Source: an uncultured Selenomonadaceae bacterium
GTDB taxonomy: Bacteria; Bacillota; Negativicutes; Selenomonadales; Selenomonadaceae
Assembly: GCA_905235425.1 (NCBI GenBank)
Contig: CAJOKY010000149.1
Span: 1-19,626 of the forward strand
DNA length: 19,626 nt
Direction: 5' to 3'
Numbering within the stretch: position 1 is the stretch's first letter; every line of letters begins with the position of its first letter. A model generated the notes under the pieces. That model did no database searches. It was not told the origin of the DNA and saw nothing but the letters and a program-made list of their open reading frames with translations. A program made the translations under genes and the position numbers. This document shows positions 15,201 through 19,626 of this stretch, in pieces.

Positions 15201-18200
15201 CCTGACTTTCCCTACTCTTAACCCAAGTATAAATTTGTACCCTCATCAAAAAAATGCCATATGGCGCATTATGCAAGGAAAAAATGTTTTGTTGGCTCAT
15301 TGTGTCGGTGCCGGGAAAACGTACACTATGGTAGCGTCAGCAATGGAAATGAAACGGCTGGGCAAAATCAGAAAGCCTTTGTTTGCCGTACCTAATAACA
15401 TAGTCAAGCAATTTGAAAAAGAATTTTTAACGGCGTACCCTAAGGCAAAATTGTTGATAATTCAAGCGTCTGATTTACCTGCTGCCAAAATTACGGATAT
15501 TTTTGACGACCGTATTAAAACCCGAAAATCAACCACTACAAAAAAAGATGAAACAGAAGATTACGAAGACGAAACTATTTCTGAAAACGAAGAAGTTTTA
15601 GAAGGTGAAGTAGCAAAATATGAAAGTCCCGAAGATAGAGAAAAAAGATTGGCAAAGCGTCGCACGCTACTCTCAAGAATAGCTACCGAAGATTGGGACG
15701 GCATTATAATATCTCACGAAATGCTTAAAAGGTTACCAATGTCACCTAAAACATACAACAAATTTTACGAAGAACAATTAGCCGAATTGAAAATGTCGTA
15801 TGAAGTTTTAGTGGCGTCCGGCGAAAGAGACGTAAGCATTAAAGATATAGAAACTGCAATGGCTAATCTTGAAGAAAAATTAAAACGCGATACCAGTCAA
15901 GATTCAACAGAAATTGCCATTCCATTTGAAGAACTTGGTATTGACCAAATTTACGTTGATGAATCGGACAAATTTAAAAATCTTAGAATTAATACGGGTA
16001 TGAAAAGAATTTCGGGATTGCAAGTAAACGGCTCACAACGTGCAACAGAAATGTATGTCAAGACAAAATGGCTTACTGAACAAAGAAATGGCGGCGGAGT
16101 GGTTTTCAGTTCAGGAACGCCGATTAGTAACACGCTGGGCGAGATATATACTTTAATGCGGTTTTTAGACGGTAAAACACTGAAAAATAAAGAAATGGAC
16201 TACTTCGACCTTTGGGCTGGAAATTTCACTGAAAAAAACAACGGCACAGAATTAAATCCTAACGGCAACGGATTTAGAACAACAACATTTTTGACAATAA
16301 CTAATCTTATTGCAAATTCTAAAATGCTCCGTCAGTTTGCCGACATACAGTATGCTGAAGATTTACCGCACCTTAAACGCCCAAAATTAAAAAATGGCGA
16401 ACGTACCATAATTGAAATTGAGCCTACGCCGGAATTTAACGAATTTAAATTAGACCTCTTAAGACGCGCAGAGGCAGTAAAACACGCTAAACGCAAAAAA
16501 GGCGCTGACAATATGCTGACTATCACAAGCGATTTTCGCGCGGCGTCGATAGACTTGCAACTTGTTAAGCCGAATATAGACGAAGCGGCGGCGGGGAATA
16601 AAATCCCCGTACTTTGTGACGTTATCACAAAAAAATATAATGAGACTGCCGACGTTAAAGGTACGCAACTTGTATTCTGCGATTTGGGAACGCCGAACGG
16701 CAAAAGAAAAAAAGGCGAAAATAAAAGCGTTTACCACAAAATTAAAGAGCGTTTAGTACAAAGTGGTATTCCGGCGAATCAAATTGCCTTTGTACACGAC
16801 TCAAGAAATGCTCAGGAAAGGCAAGCACTCTTTGAACGTGTAAACGAAGGTGAAATTCGCGTAATAATCGGCTCGACAGAAAAAATGGGCGCGGGTACAA
16901 ACTTCCAAAAACATTTAGTAGCATTGCATCACGTTGACTGTTGCTGGAAACCGCGTGACATTGAACAACGCGAAGGAAGAATTTTGCGTAACGGCAATTT
17001 AAATGAGGAGGTAGAAATTTTTACCTATGTTGTCAAGGATTCATATGACGGCAATATGTGGGAAAAAGTCACGAATAAACAGCGGATGATAGATTCGGTA
17101 ATGCGCGGCGATCCGCTTGTCAATAAAGTTGTTGACAGTGAAGATTCAATGAGTTTTGGAGAATTGCAAGCGGCGGCTCTCGGCAATCCTTTAATGAAGG
17201 AGCGTACAGAAGTTGCAAACAAATTAGCAGGATTGGAAATAAATTTCAGAGCGCATAGAAATCAACAGTTGCAAACTGAAGTTATTCGCGACGATTTATC
17301 AAAACAAATTCCTTCGCTTAAGCGACAAATAGAAATTGAAAAAGCTGATATTGCGGCACGCAAAAATACAAAAGGTGACGCCTTCCAAATTAAGATTGGT
17401 GACCAAATTTATACAAATCGCGTAGACGCAGATAAAGCATTGCAGGAAGCAATTAAAAACTTCAAAGAACCTTCTGTCACGAAGATAGGTGAAATTGGCG
17501 GCTTTGATATAACCTTCCGCTTAGAAAATCTTTACAAACCAAAATCAGGTGCGCTGGAAGTTGTAGGAAGTCACGTAGTTATCACGGTTATGAATCGCGG
17601 CACATACAGAGTAAAGGCAAATTCTATTGCAGGCATTGAACATACTTTACACAATGCACCGGATAATTTATTAAAATCAGATACTGCACAACTTGAAAAA
17701 TCTCAAGCCAAATTATCGGAAGTAGAAAAGCAACTCGGTAAACCTTTTGCACAGCAGGCAGAAATGGAAGATACACGCCGCAGACTTGAGGAAATTAACG
17801 ATGAAATAAATAAGGCTAAACCTGTAGAAAACTCTACGACGGAAAACAATGATAATGTCAAAACTTGGGAAGATTTAGACGAAGATGAGCGGATTAGACG
17901 GTTGAGTATTGATTACAAAACTATGCCGGTTGATGAAGCGTTGCTAGAAAAACTTTCTGCCGCTTATCCTTATATCAAAGAAGCTATAAAAATATTTGTC
18001 GAACAAGGCAACGGTCTTTTTGTAACTCGTCAAGAAAACGCCGCGCGCGAAAATGCGCGTTTAACACTGTGGCAATTAATCAAAGATGAATCGTTGATAA
18101 CTCCTGATCAAGGGTATGGTTTTGTAATGGATAATCTGTTCAAAAACTGGGAAATTTTTAAAATTTCTAAATACTCTCCAAATTCCCGTTCAAAGAAAAA

Positions 18201-19626
18201 TTTAACGATTCAAGAACAAGCAAAAGAATTGGCAAGACAACTTAATAGCGGAATAATTTCACCTCAGGAATGCTATAATAAACTGCTTGAACTTCTTTAC
18301 AATAAAAAAGAAAACAATGACGGTAAAGAAGGCAAACAAAAATCTGCAACTGTTACTAAAAATTCGCAGGTAGGCGGCGGTAGCACAGCGATAATAAACA
18401 TTGTCGACAATAAAAATTTAACCGACCAACATAAACTCTTACAGCAATTCGGCAAATCAATGGGCGCTAACGTCGTATTCTTCAACAACTACAACAAAGA
18501 TTTTCACGGCGCTTATGATGACGGGATTATTTATCTCAACGTCAATTCCGCCCGTTCACTCACTACCACTTTTGCTCATGAACTTTTCCATTTATTGAAG
18601 GCGAACAATCCTAAACTGTTTAGTGAAATGGCTAATGCGGCAGGTATTTCTCAAGACCAGCTTACAAATTATCTTGCCGAGACTAACCGCACCGACGTTA
18701 CAAAAACTGCAGATGTTACCGAAGAAATGATAGCCGATTCAATGCAGGAGATTTTAAACCGCGTTGCTAAGAAAGATAAAAGCTTAATTCAAAGATTTTT
18801 GGCGTGGTTGAAGGATACTTTCCAAAAGTTCAAAGACTTTTTCCAAAATCCGAAAGGCAAGTTGACACGCGGGCAATACGCTAAATTGGCTGATACTTTC
18901 GGCAAAATGGCGGTTAAGCTTACTGACGCAGACGGCAATAAAATTTTCCGATACAACACGCGAACACATAACCTTGAACTTGCCGACGGTCAATCACTTG
19001 ACGGCTTGATTGAGGATATACAAAATGATAACGGCTCTGATGAACAGGGCTTTTTTAATTCCGACGGCTTATCTCTTGCCGGTGCGAAATTTTCACGTAC
19101 AAACGAAGATAACGCGGCAGGAACTTTAACTGACGAAGACGAAATAAGCCAAAAAGTTTTTGACAGATATCTCACCGAAGGCATAATGCAAATGGTGCGT
19201 GACACCGTTGAAAAAGAAATCGGCGAACACGTAGATTTTTCAAATATTGCACGTGATAAAGCGCGTGATAGTCTGCCTTCAATTCGTAAAATGTTAATAT
19301 GGTATAATCAAGTTGGCATAAGAAAAAATCCTGCTTACCAGAATCGTTTAGCTACTAGAATTGAATATGCGCGGAGGTGTTTTGACAATGACGAACGAAT
19401 CAGAAATGGAAATGTTCGACAGATTGATGGAGACGACCGACAGGGACGAGAGTATAGAGATAGCACACAAACTTTTTCCGGGAATGCCGTTGGAAAAATT
19501 AACAGCGGTAGTGGACGAATCACTCGAGGGTTATCGCGAAACGTCAGCGGCGAAGTAAGCGACGCTAGAAAACATTTTCTTAAGCTTTACGACGAAATTC
19601 AAAATGAACTTAGACGCTCTGATAAT
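8830..19626 (+). CDS. Giant polyvalent protein, segment 4: zeta kinase, LPD3, N6-MTase, SNF2 helicase, metallopeptidase (3' partial)
   Basis: I read every frame-1 codon from 8830 to the window end and found no stop: 3,599 codons and still open. Order by residue: zeta-type kinase 1-150; basic Gly/Asn/Gln linker about 150-215; unknown module; GG/F-x-F module about 411-458; two NPFDEE helical modules (467-550, 663-725); LPD3 898-1032; GG/F-x-F module 1169-1214; Arg/Gly/Ser linker 1219-1337; N6-adenine methyltransferase about 1350-1627; conserved helicase-methylase spacer (SGNVREKL, GASWVNV); SNF2 helicase about 2134-2744; coiled coil about 2800-3000; HExxH metallopeptidase about 3186-3310; helical tail; second Arg/Gly-rich linker from 3520. 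The ATG at 8830 lies inside the kinase and lacks a Shine-Dalgarno, so it is only the first Met after the frame change. Three short ORFs lie inside this gene in the +1 frame. Confidence 0.88.
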   Translation, partial: MGLPASGKSTIAENVAKENGALIIDSDMAKENLPEFNGGIFTTPVHEESAHISDAVLSYAVSNGDNIVYPMVGTNETAVQERISKLNAAGYDVHLHYVNLPADKAVKRVKNRFKETGRIISTKYLESVGNKPKENFDRLKNLEGVKSYAEWDNDVDRGQRPRLLENSTEKSQVQGGVGLGRNTVNGVLQQDNGQNNSPPQGERKQGEVSKAKSQNEVYIKEDRQKRLKQWNDYEQSPLIKKIKTKGLNAEVKVANRIGLIEVKAFSTKKSPIIKFTLNMEDMNKSADQETIFKKAVRESLMTGRTISFFSPQEIDLAKKIEENHNEIINAANVVYEDLKQRVYLTSSNQKHTYVDNYDFTKMKQVDYTELIKSAGLENEEYSSENFGIDLGHSTDVISDFGEIYDGQGVVTLRESDQQDLQNIIKLAEVCGGEYIGNSSFAFEDSARKINFYGALITFTRNEHLKENPFDEESQIPESLQTAEYKKAYAGMKSAWNEYLNGRLDVVELTRQADKIVNEFQNSKKVGNYTQEYLKGLDSLFHIQNKFQAEISSDRVQAAKETAWENFLKLRDKYNKARENNELSTDAKKLKQIDNELPKIVTRVQQNKYSAIKGYRELKELLDGVIDTKILEKEKPQDGAVKNESRELGQTEKNYVDKIQAEFNPFDEENPIPEENRSEEYKKNYSAFQKLWNAYINGEINAYQLLRNVERISLLYPPAVSRPEYNSLSNIKDKLINYYYSDSVQEALTNEILSDLGEEKIHKKIKGDKYPELKKYVDSQFAILRKYKALAAKDFSQMSYAEQKRYDEYKYANTFLKRVLWEELSDAKLEKFEKEAERLNVSNSTINNKTASRQKGENLNESRELGQSRGIDGGHQIIQSKADKTTPSANKKAAVVVTGDEFGEYDDIKELRDKAKKYYKENLQGTSVRNPILGEIQLVDHDIQFTRLGLGKMTSTSAKVHKILLVAHLPKLIESATSIESKENVKNVRNASQYAYLISEAIIEGEVQPVTITIFSDVNGNKYYNHILPKEELNDESKKSLSVPSAQATEKSDGIPTIDKPFSEKDALVSTEPESSNEVIGTLSIPASSFENITQSADEGKTKSKNEHIAAENSSVNDEIEKRAREALKAAGLEGKTSNDKNFKAEIYDKNNSTVLLKRDNHSDWLSNDTHQDINALRKLFNAKARFEIGGVHSSYRFQNENDALIFKTALDMYFGGEKNESRELGQSRGVDGGHQGVQSDLRAGIDEGTRQERRDTSSERNPRQQRQDEVATSENVAGTNAESERPVAETSAGKSSGNDSAGNGARRDTSAVHAAGRDDGRGNTVSRTDDDIKKTVKENSPTEIAGHNYHITNDSEIGSGGLKTKFKQNIDAIKLLKQLESEGRMATPSEQAILAKFNGWGTVASVFSSDTKWDKERQQLKEILTEEEYKSASAATPNAFYTSPEIAQAIWQGLNRLGFKGGRVLDPSMGSGIFFGTMPVEIAAKSELTGVELDDLTGRIAKQLYQNAAIDIIGFQDDRKLPYNYYDLAISNVPFGTIRYQHGKQTFNIHNFFFAKAMDAVRPGGLVAFITGTGTMQAGQDAAVLRAMLNGQADLIAAFKLPSQTFEKNSGTSVTSDILILQKRLDPKTPSEYAQDWSNIEQISLEDKQGEYKYQVPLDINEYFQKNPQNMIGEPIVDKLNYRARLALDGKERDVTKELSALMEKLPENIYKPIEGERTSATVSLITHKYYNSATPSYSFMARDGKLYQQKIFEVVEVPKENQTKVKDYLRLVKAVENILDEQSSNPQDDKLPQLRQTLNDAYDNFVKNNGYINSAENIKILGSDPRFGMTAAIEDYREDKKAKTVTAKKGDVFYKRTLGAMVEPSTADNVDDALSISIAWHGELDIDYMSKLLGKNPAQVIDELGENIFENPVTHLYELAEEYLSGNVREKLAIAEEAAKTNPKYKRNVEALRDVKVQPTDLNENQIAVNIGASWVNVSYYNQFLDHILGFNSGYVISLNKKIGKWSVTYNRKQHYNQTTGAKNTITWGVEGTITFTEIMDRLLNAKPLEMTYTEEYFEDGKKKKRTRIDEEKTAAVKQKAQEIQQEFENHWLWKDADRKADLLKTYNTIFNSVTERRYDGSRLTFPTLNPSINLYPHQKNAIWRIMQGKNVLLAHCVGAGKTYTMVASAMEMKRLGKIRKPLFAVPNNIVKQFEKEFLTAYPKAKLLIIQASDLPAAKITDIFDDRIKTRKSTTTKKDETEDYEDETISENEEVLEGEVAKYESPEDREKRLAKRRTLLSRIATEDWDGIIISHEMLKRLPMSPKTYNKFYEEQLAELKMSYEVLVASGERDVSIKDIETAMANLEEKLKRDTSQDSTEIAIPFEELGIDQIYVDESDKFKNLRINTGMKRISGLQVNGSQRATEMYVKTKWLTEQRNGGGVVFSSGTPISNTLGEIYTLMRFLDGKTLKNKEMDYFDLWAGNFTEKNNGTELNPNGNGFRTTTFLTITNLIANSKMLRQFADIQYAEDLPHLKRPKLKNGERTIIEIEPTPEFNEFKLDLLRRAEAVKHAKRKKGADNMLTITSDFRAASIDLQLVKPNIDEAAAGNKIPVLCDVITKKYNETADVKGTQLVFCDLGTPNGKRKKGENKSVYHKIKERLVQSGIPANQIAFVHDSRNAQERQALFERVNEGEIRVIIGSTEKMGAGTNFQKHLVALHHVDCCWKPRDIEQREGRILRNGNLNEEVEIFTYVVKDSYDGNMWEKVTNKQRMIDSVMRGDPLVNKVVDSEDSMSFGELQAAALGNPLMKERTEVANKLAGLEINFRAHRNQQLQTEVIRDDLSKQIPSLKRQIEIEKADIAARKNTKGDAFQIKIGDQIYTNRVDADKALQEAIKNFKEPSVTKIGEIGGFDITFRLENLYKPKSGALEVVGSHVVITVMNRGTYRVKANSIAGIEHTLHNAPDNLLKSDTAQLEKSQAKLSEVEKQLGKPFAQQAEMEDTRRRLEEINDEINKAKPVENSTTENNDNVKTWEDLDEDERIRRLSIDYKTMPVDEALLEKLSAAYPYIKEAIKIFVEQGNGLFVTRQENAARENARLTLWQLIKDESLITPDQGYGFVMDNLFKNWEIFKISKYSPNSRSKKNLTIQEQAKELARQLNSGIISPQECYNKLLELLYNKKENNDGKEGKQKSATVTKNSQVGGGSTAIINIVDNKNLTDQHKLLQQFGKSMGANVVFFNNYNKDFHGAYDDGIIYLNVNSARSLTTTFAHELFHLLKANNPKLFSEMANAAGISQDQLTNYLAETNRTDVTKTADVTEEMIADSMQEILNRVAKKDKSLIQRFLAWLKDTFQKFKDFFQNPKGKLTRGQYAKLADTFGKMAVKLTDADGNKIFRYNTRTHNLELADGQSLDGLIEDIQNDNGSDEQGFFNSDGLSLAGAKFSRTNEDNAAGTLTDEDEISQKVFDRYLTEGIMQMVRDTVEKEIGEHVDFSNIARDKARDSLPSIRKMLIWYNQVGIRKNPAYQNRLATRIEYARRCFDNDERIRNGNVRQIDGDDRQGREYRDSTQTFSGNAVGKINSGSGRITRGLSRNVSGEVSDARKHFLKLYDEIQNELRRSDN
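9272..9454 (+). CDS. Nested +1-frame small ORF alpha, 60 aa, just after the zeta domain
   Basis: ATG at 9272 is preceded by AAGGTG (9257-9262) with nine bases between. The product begins MPNGITTWIEDKDLDYSKTV and ends NESKEK; hydrophilic, charged, no signal peptide or membrane segment; family not recognised. It lies wholly within the giant gene in frame 2. Over the same bases the giant frame reads a basic Gly/Asn/Gln-rich linker (GQRPRLLENS...), whereas the small frame has Trp/Phe/Tyr/Leu spaced as in a folded protein. Five of six Asp codons are GAC and the single GAT is followed by T, so no stop arises in the giant frame. Position directly behind a kinase-toxin candidate invites an antitoxin idea, which is speculation. 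It could also be a fossil gene overrun by fusion. Confidence 0.5.
   Translation: MPNGITTWIEDKDLDYSKTVPKNHKFKAGWDLDETLSTEYFNKIMDKTIARLKENESKEK
10060..10203 (+). repeat. GG/F-x-F module, copy 4
   Basis: LQNIIKLAEVCGGEYIGNSS, then FAFEDSARKINFYGALITF. Same helix-GG-strand-helix pattern as copies at 5942, 6495, 7929 and 12334. Confidence 0.55.
10228..10470 (+). repeat. NPFDEE helical module, copy 1
   Basis: NPFDEESQIPESLQTAEYKK, then a helix with WNEYLNGRLDVVELTRQADK. Shares with 10816 the frame NPFDEE-x2-IPE-x5-EYKK-x-Y-x6-WN-x-Y-x-NG-x6-L-x-R. Function unknown; the seam before copy 2 is a partial copy of the small-gene start. Confidence 0.75.
10754..10777 (+). pseudogene. Fossil start of nested small gene beta, copy A
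   Basis: 24 bases identical to the first eight codons of the gene at 12485 (MSQENWDR in frame 2). A GGAG lies at 10741-10744, nine bases upstream. The identity ends at base 10777, and the frame then runs through unrelated sequence. The giant frame reads NESRELGQ here and then enters the second NPFDEE module. Confidence 0.75.
10816..11000 (+). repeat. NPFDEE helical module, copy 2
   Basis: NPFDEENPIPEENRSEEYKK, then FQKLWNAYINGEINAYQLLR. Diverged from copy 1, showing an older duplication or acquisition from a related gene rather than a recent tandem copy. Confidence 0.75.
11405..11466 (+). pseudogene. Truncated copy B of nested small gene beta
   Basis: Matches 12485-12546 at 58 of 62 bases, starting exactly at ATG. 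A good AAGGAG (11390-11395) lies nine bases upstream. In frame 2 it encodes MSQENWDRAEALMVDIK and then TAA where the intact gene has GAG, so it is a 17-codon fossil or leader peptide. After 11466 similarity ends. The giant frame stays open (NESRELGQSRGIDGGHQ) and leads into LPD3. Confidence 0.8.
11521..11925 (+). other. LPD3-like domain (inside segment 4)
   Basis: GDEFGEYDDIKELRDKAKKY, then LQGTSVRNPILGEIQL, a basic-to-hydrophobic segment ending KVHKILLVAHLPKLIESA and a strand EVQPVTITIFSDVNGNKYYN. The GDEFG-x-Y-x-DIKELR start and NLQGT-x-V-x-NP-x-LGEI are hallmarks of LPD3, a domain of polyvalent and phage toxin-like proteins thought to share the BECR nuclease fold. The role is unproven. A Ser/Pro/Glu linker and an ENITQS seam follow. 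Confidence 0.75.
12097..12129 (+). repeat. ENI(S/T)QS seam, copy 4 (ENITQSADEGK)
   Basis: Follows LPD3 and its Ser/Pro-rich tail. It is the intact in-frame version used to locate the additional base in the copy at 6368-6401. Confidence 0.8.
12334..12471 (+). repeat. GG/F-x-F module, copy 5
   Basis: LRKLFNAKARFEIGGVHSSY, then RFQNENDALIFKTALDMYF. It ends immediately at the ribosome binding site of the nested gene beta, as if this module once formed the C terminus of a separate protein. Confidence 0.6.
12472..12478 (+). promoter_or_regulatory. Strong Shine-Dalgarno of nested gene beta
   Basis: GGAGGTG, six A-rich bases before ATG 12485. In the giant frame it encodes Phe-Gly-Gly-Glu. It decides the start of beta at 12485 rather than the alternative start at 12458. 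Confidence 0.8.
12485..12838 (+). CDS. Nested +1-frame small gene beta, 117 aa
   Basis: Begins MSQENWDRAEALMVDIKEYN and ends TILRKQ; predicted mostly alpha-helical, charged, cytoplasmic, no recognised family. Start chosen by the GGAGGTG at 12472. It is entirely inside the giant gene, shifted +1. The giant frame here is Arg/Gly/Ser/Asp/Ala-rich linker between a GG/F-x-F module and the methyltransferase. All six Asp codons are GAC, and T-ending codons occur only before codons starting with C or T, so no TAA, TAG or TGA arises in the giant frame. Codons such as AAG, GAC, ACG and GCG contrast with the AT-ending neighbours. Two partial copies of its start lie upstream at 10754 and 11405. Either a live dual-coding gene or a captured gene still recognisable after fusion; I favour coding potential being real, expression untested. 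Confidence 0.65.
   Translation: MSQENWDRAEALMVDIKEYNPTYARELTKEHGKKGAIRHLKEILDNNDKTKLQLQKMLLEQMPKAKDPLQRLQQENQAEMIAQEMAHEEIRALYTPQEETTDEETLYQELMTILRKQ
12877..13710 (+). other. N6-adenine DNA methyltransferase domain (inside segment 4)
   Basis: Motif I VLDPSMGSGIFFG (13219-13257) binds S-adenosylmethionine. GVELDDLTGRIA supplies the acidic residue after strand 2. The catalytic motif IV position reads SNVPFG (13420-13437) in place of the usual (N/D)PP(Y/F), a variant I know from helicase-fused methylases of phages and conjugative elements. The preceding FNGWGTVASVF and YTSPEIAQAIW are family hallmarks. In relatives it methylates adenine in DNA, probably for protection from restriction; specificity is unknown. 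Confidence 0.85.
15229..17060 (+). other. SNF2-type superfamily 2 helicase domain (inside segment 4)
   Basis: Q-like YPHQKNAIWRI, motif I GAGKT (15307-15321), motif II VDESD (15955-15969, the more usual form being DEAH or DEAHK), motif III SSGTP (16108-16122), motif V GSTEKMGAGTN (16870-16902) and motif VI QREGRILR (16966-16989). All core ATPase motifs are present, so an active DNA translocase is expected. An acidic insert (about 15530-15640) separates motifs Ia and II. Upstream spacer 13900-15180 with SGNVREKL and GASWVNV is the usual link between methylase and helicase in this family. Confidence 0.9.
18385..18760 (+). other. Zincin-like metallopeptidase domain (inside segment 4)
   Basis: HELFH at 18577-18591 gives the HExxH zinc site. 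It follows GIIYLNVNSARSLTTTFA, the edge strand and helix typical of phage and polyvalent protein zincins. A downstream VTEEMIADSM (from 18715) offers the Glu expected as third ligand. It probably cleaves host or self proteins; processing of the polyprotein is an attractive but untested role. Confidence 0.8.
19373..19379 (+). promoter_or_regulatory. Strong Shine-Dalgarno of nested ORF gamma
   Basis: GGAGGTG, eight bases before ATG 19388, lying within the giant reading frame (Arg-Arg-Cys). Confidence 0.75.
19388..19558 (+). CDS. Nested +1-frame small ORF gamma, 56 aa
   Basis: Begins MTNESEMEMFDRLMETTDRD and ends RETSAAK; strongly acidic, helical, no recognised family. Start set by GGAGGTG at 19373-19379. 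It lies fully inside the giant gene in the same +1 phase as alpha and beta. The giant frame becomes Arg/Gly/Asp/Ser-rich linker over exactly this stretch and returns to ordinary sequence (ARKHFLKLYDEI) right after the small stop. All four Asp codons are GAC, which keeps the giant frame free of TGA and TAA. It follows the metallopeptidase and a helical tail. Expression is untested; it may be a captured gene. Confidence 0.6.
   Translation: MTNESEMEMFDRLMETTDRDESIEIAHKLFPGMPLEKLTAVVDESLEGYRETSAAK

Noticed and set aside
16332..16703. 123-aa minus-strand ORF under the helicase
   Set aside because: It overlaps conserved helicase sequence; Ser/Phe/Leu-rich antisense shadow without a start signal.

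Overview
The whole 19.6 kb window is plus-strand coding sequence with essentially no intergenic space. It reads as an internal piece of one enormous 'polyvalent' protein gene, the multi-domain proteins of bacteriophages, prophages and conjugative elements that combine DNA processing, anti-host enzymes and toxins. Both window edges fall inside the coding sequence. About 6,500 codons are visible and neither the true start nor the true stop is seen. No tRNA, rRNA, CRISPR, virion or integrase gene, promoter or terminator was found, so prophage, free phage and integrative element cannot be told apart. AT-rich codons and strong GGAGG-type ribosome binding sites fit a Bacillota host (possibly Negativicutes); this is an inference with low confidence.

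Layout. Bases 3-1016 (frame 3) encode a coiled-coil segment. Bases 1082-6412 (frame 2) carry repeats, Pro/Gln-rich linkers, a DdrB-type ParB-like domain, a large-polyvalent-protein helical domain, a PBECR nuclease-like domain and unknown modules. Bases 6453-8852 (frame 3) carry a second BECR-like nuclease candidate and the start of a zeta-toxin-like domain. Bases 8830-19626 (frame 1, open for 3,599 codons and running off the window) carry the zeta P-loop, unknown modules, LPD3, an N6-adenine methyltransferase, an SNF2-type helicase and a zincin metallopeptidase. The four segments are separated by three single-base frame changes (near 1001-1007, 6395-6401 and 8816-8820). None has a convincing start site after it, and the protein sequence continues sensibly across each. 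They are single-base mutations, sequencing or assembly indels, or less likely programmed frameshifts.

Two architectural features stand out. First, at least three short ORFs (60, 117 and 56 aa) lie inside the giant gene in the same +1 frame, each behind a Shine-Dalgarno sequence. Over exactly those stretches the giant frame becomes Arg/Gly/Ser/Gln/Asn-rich linker, and the small frames avoid T-ending codons that would place a stop in the giant frame. These look like dual-coding linkers or captured small genes. The 117-aa gene also has two partial copies of its start region (SD, ATG and first codons) further upstream, at other module boundaries. Second, modules are joined at recurring seams: four ENI(S/T)QS seams, two or three N-terminal repeats, five copies of a GG/F-x-F module and two NPFDEE modules. 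This suggests growth by recombination and fusion of related genes.

Taken together, the helicase-methyltransferase would act on DNA (protection, anti-restriction or remodelling). The zeta-like kinase and BECR nucleases are candidate toxins or host-takeover enzymes. The metallopeptidase could process the polyprotein or cut host proteins. These roles are inferred from family knowledge, not shown here.
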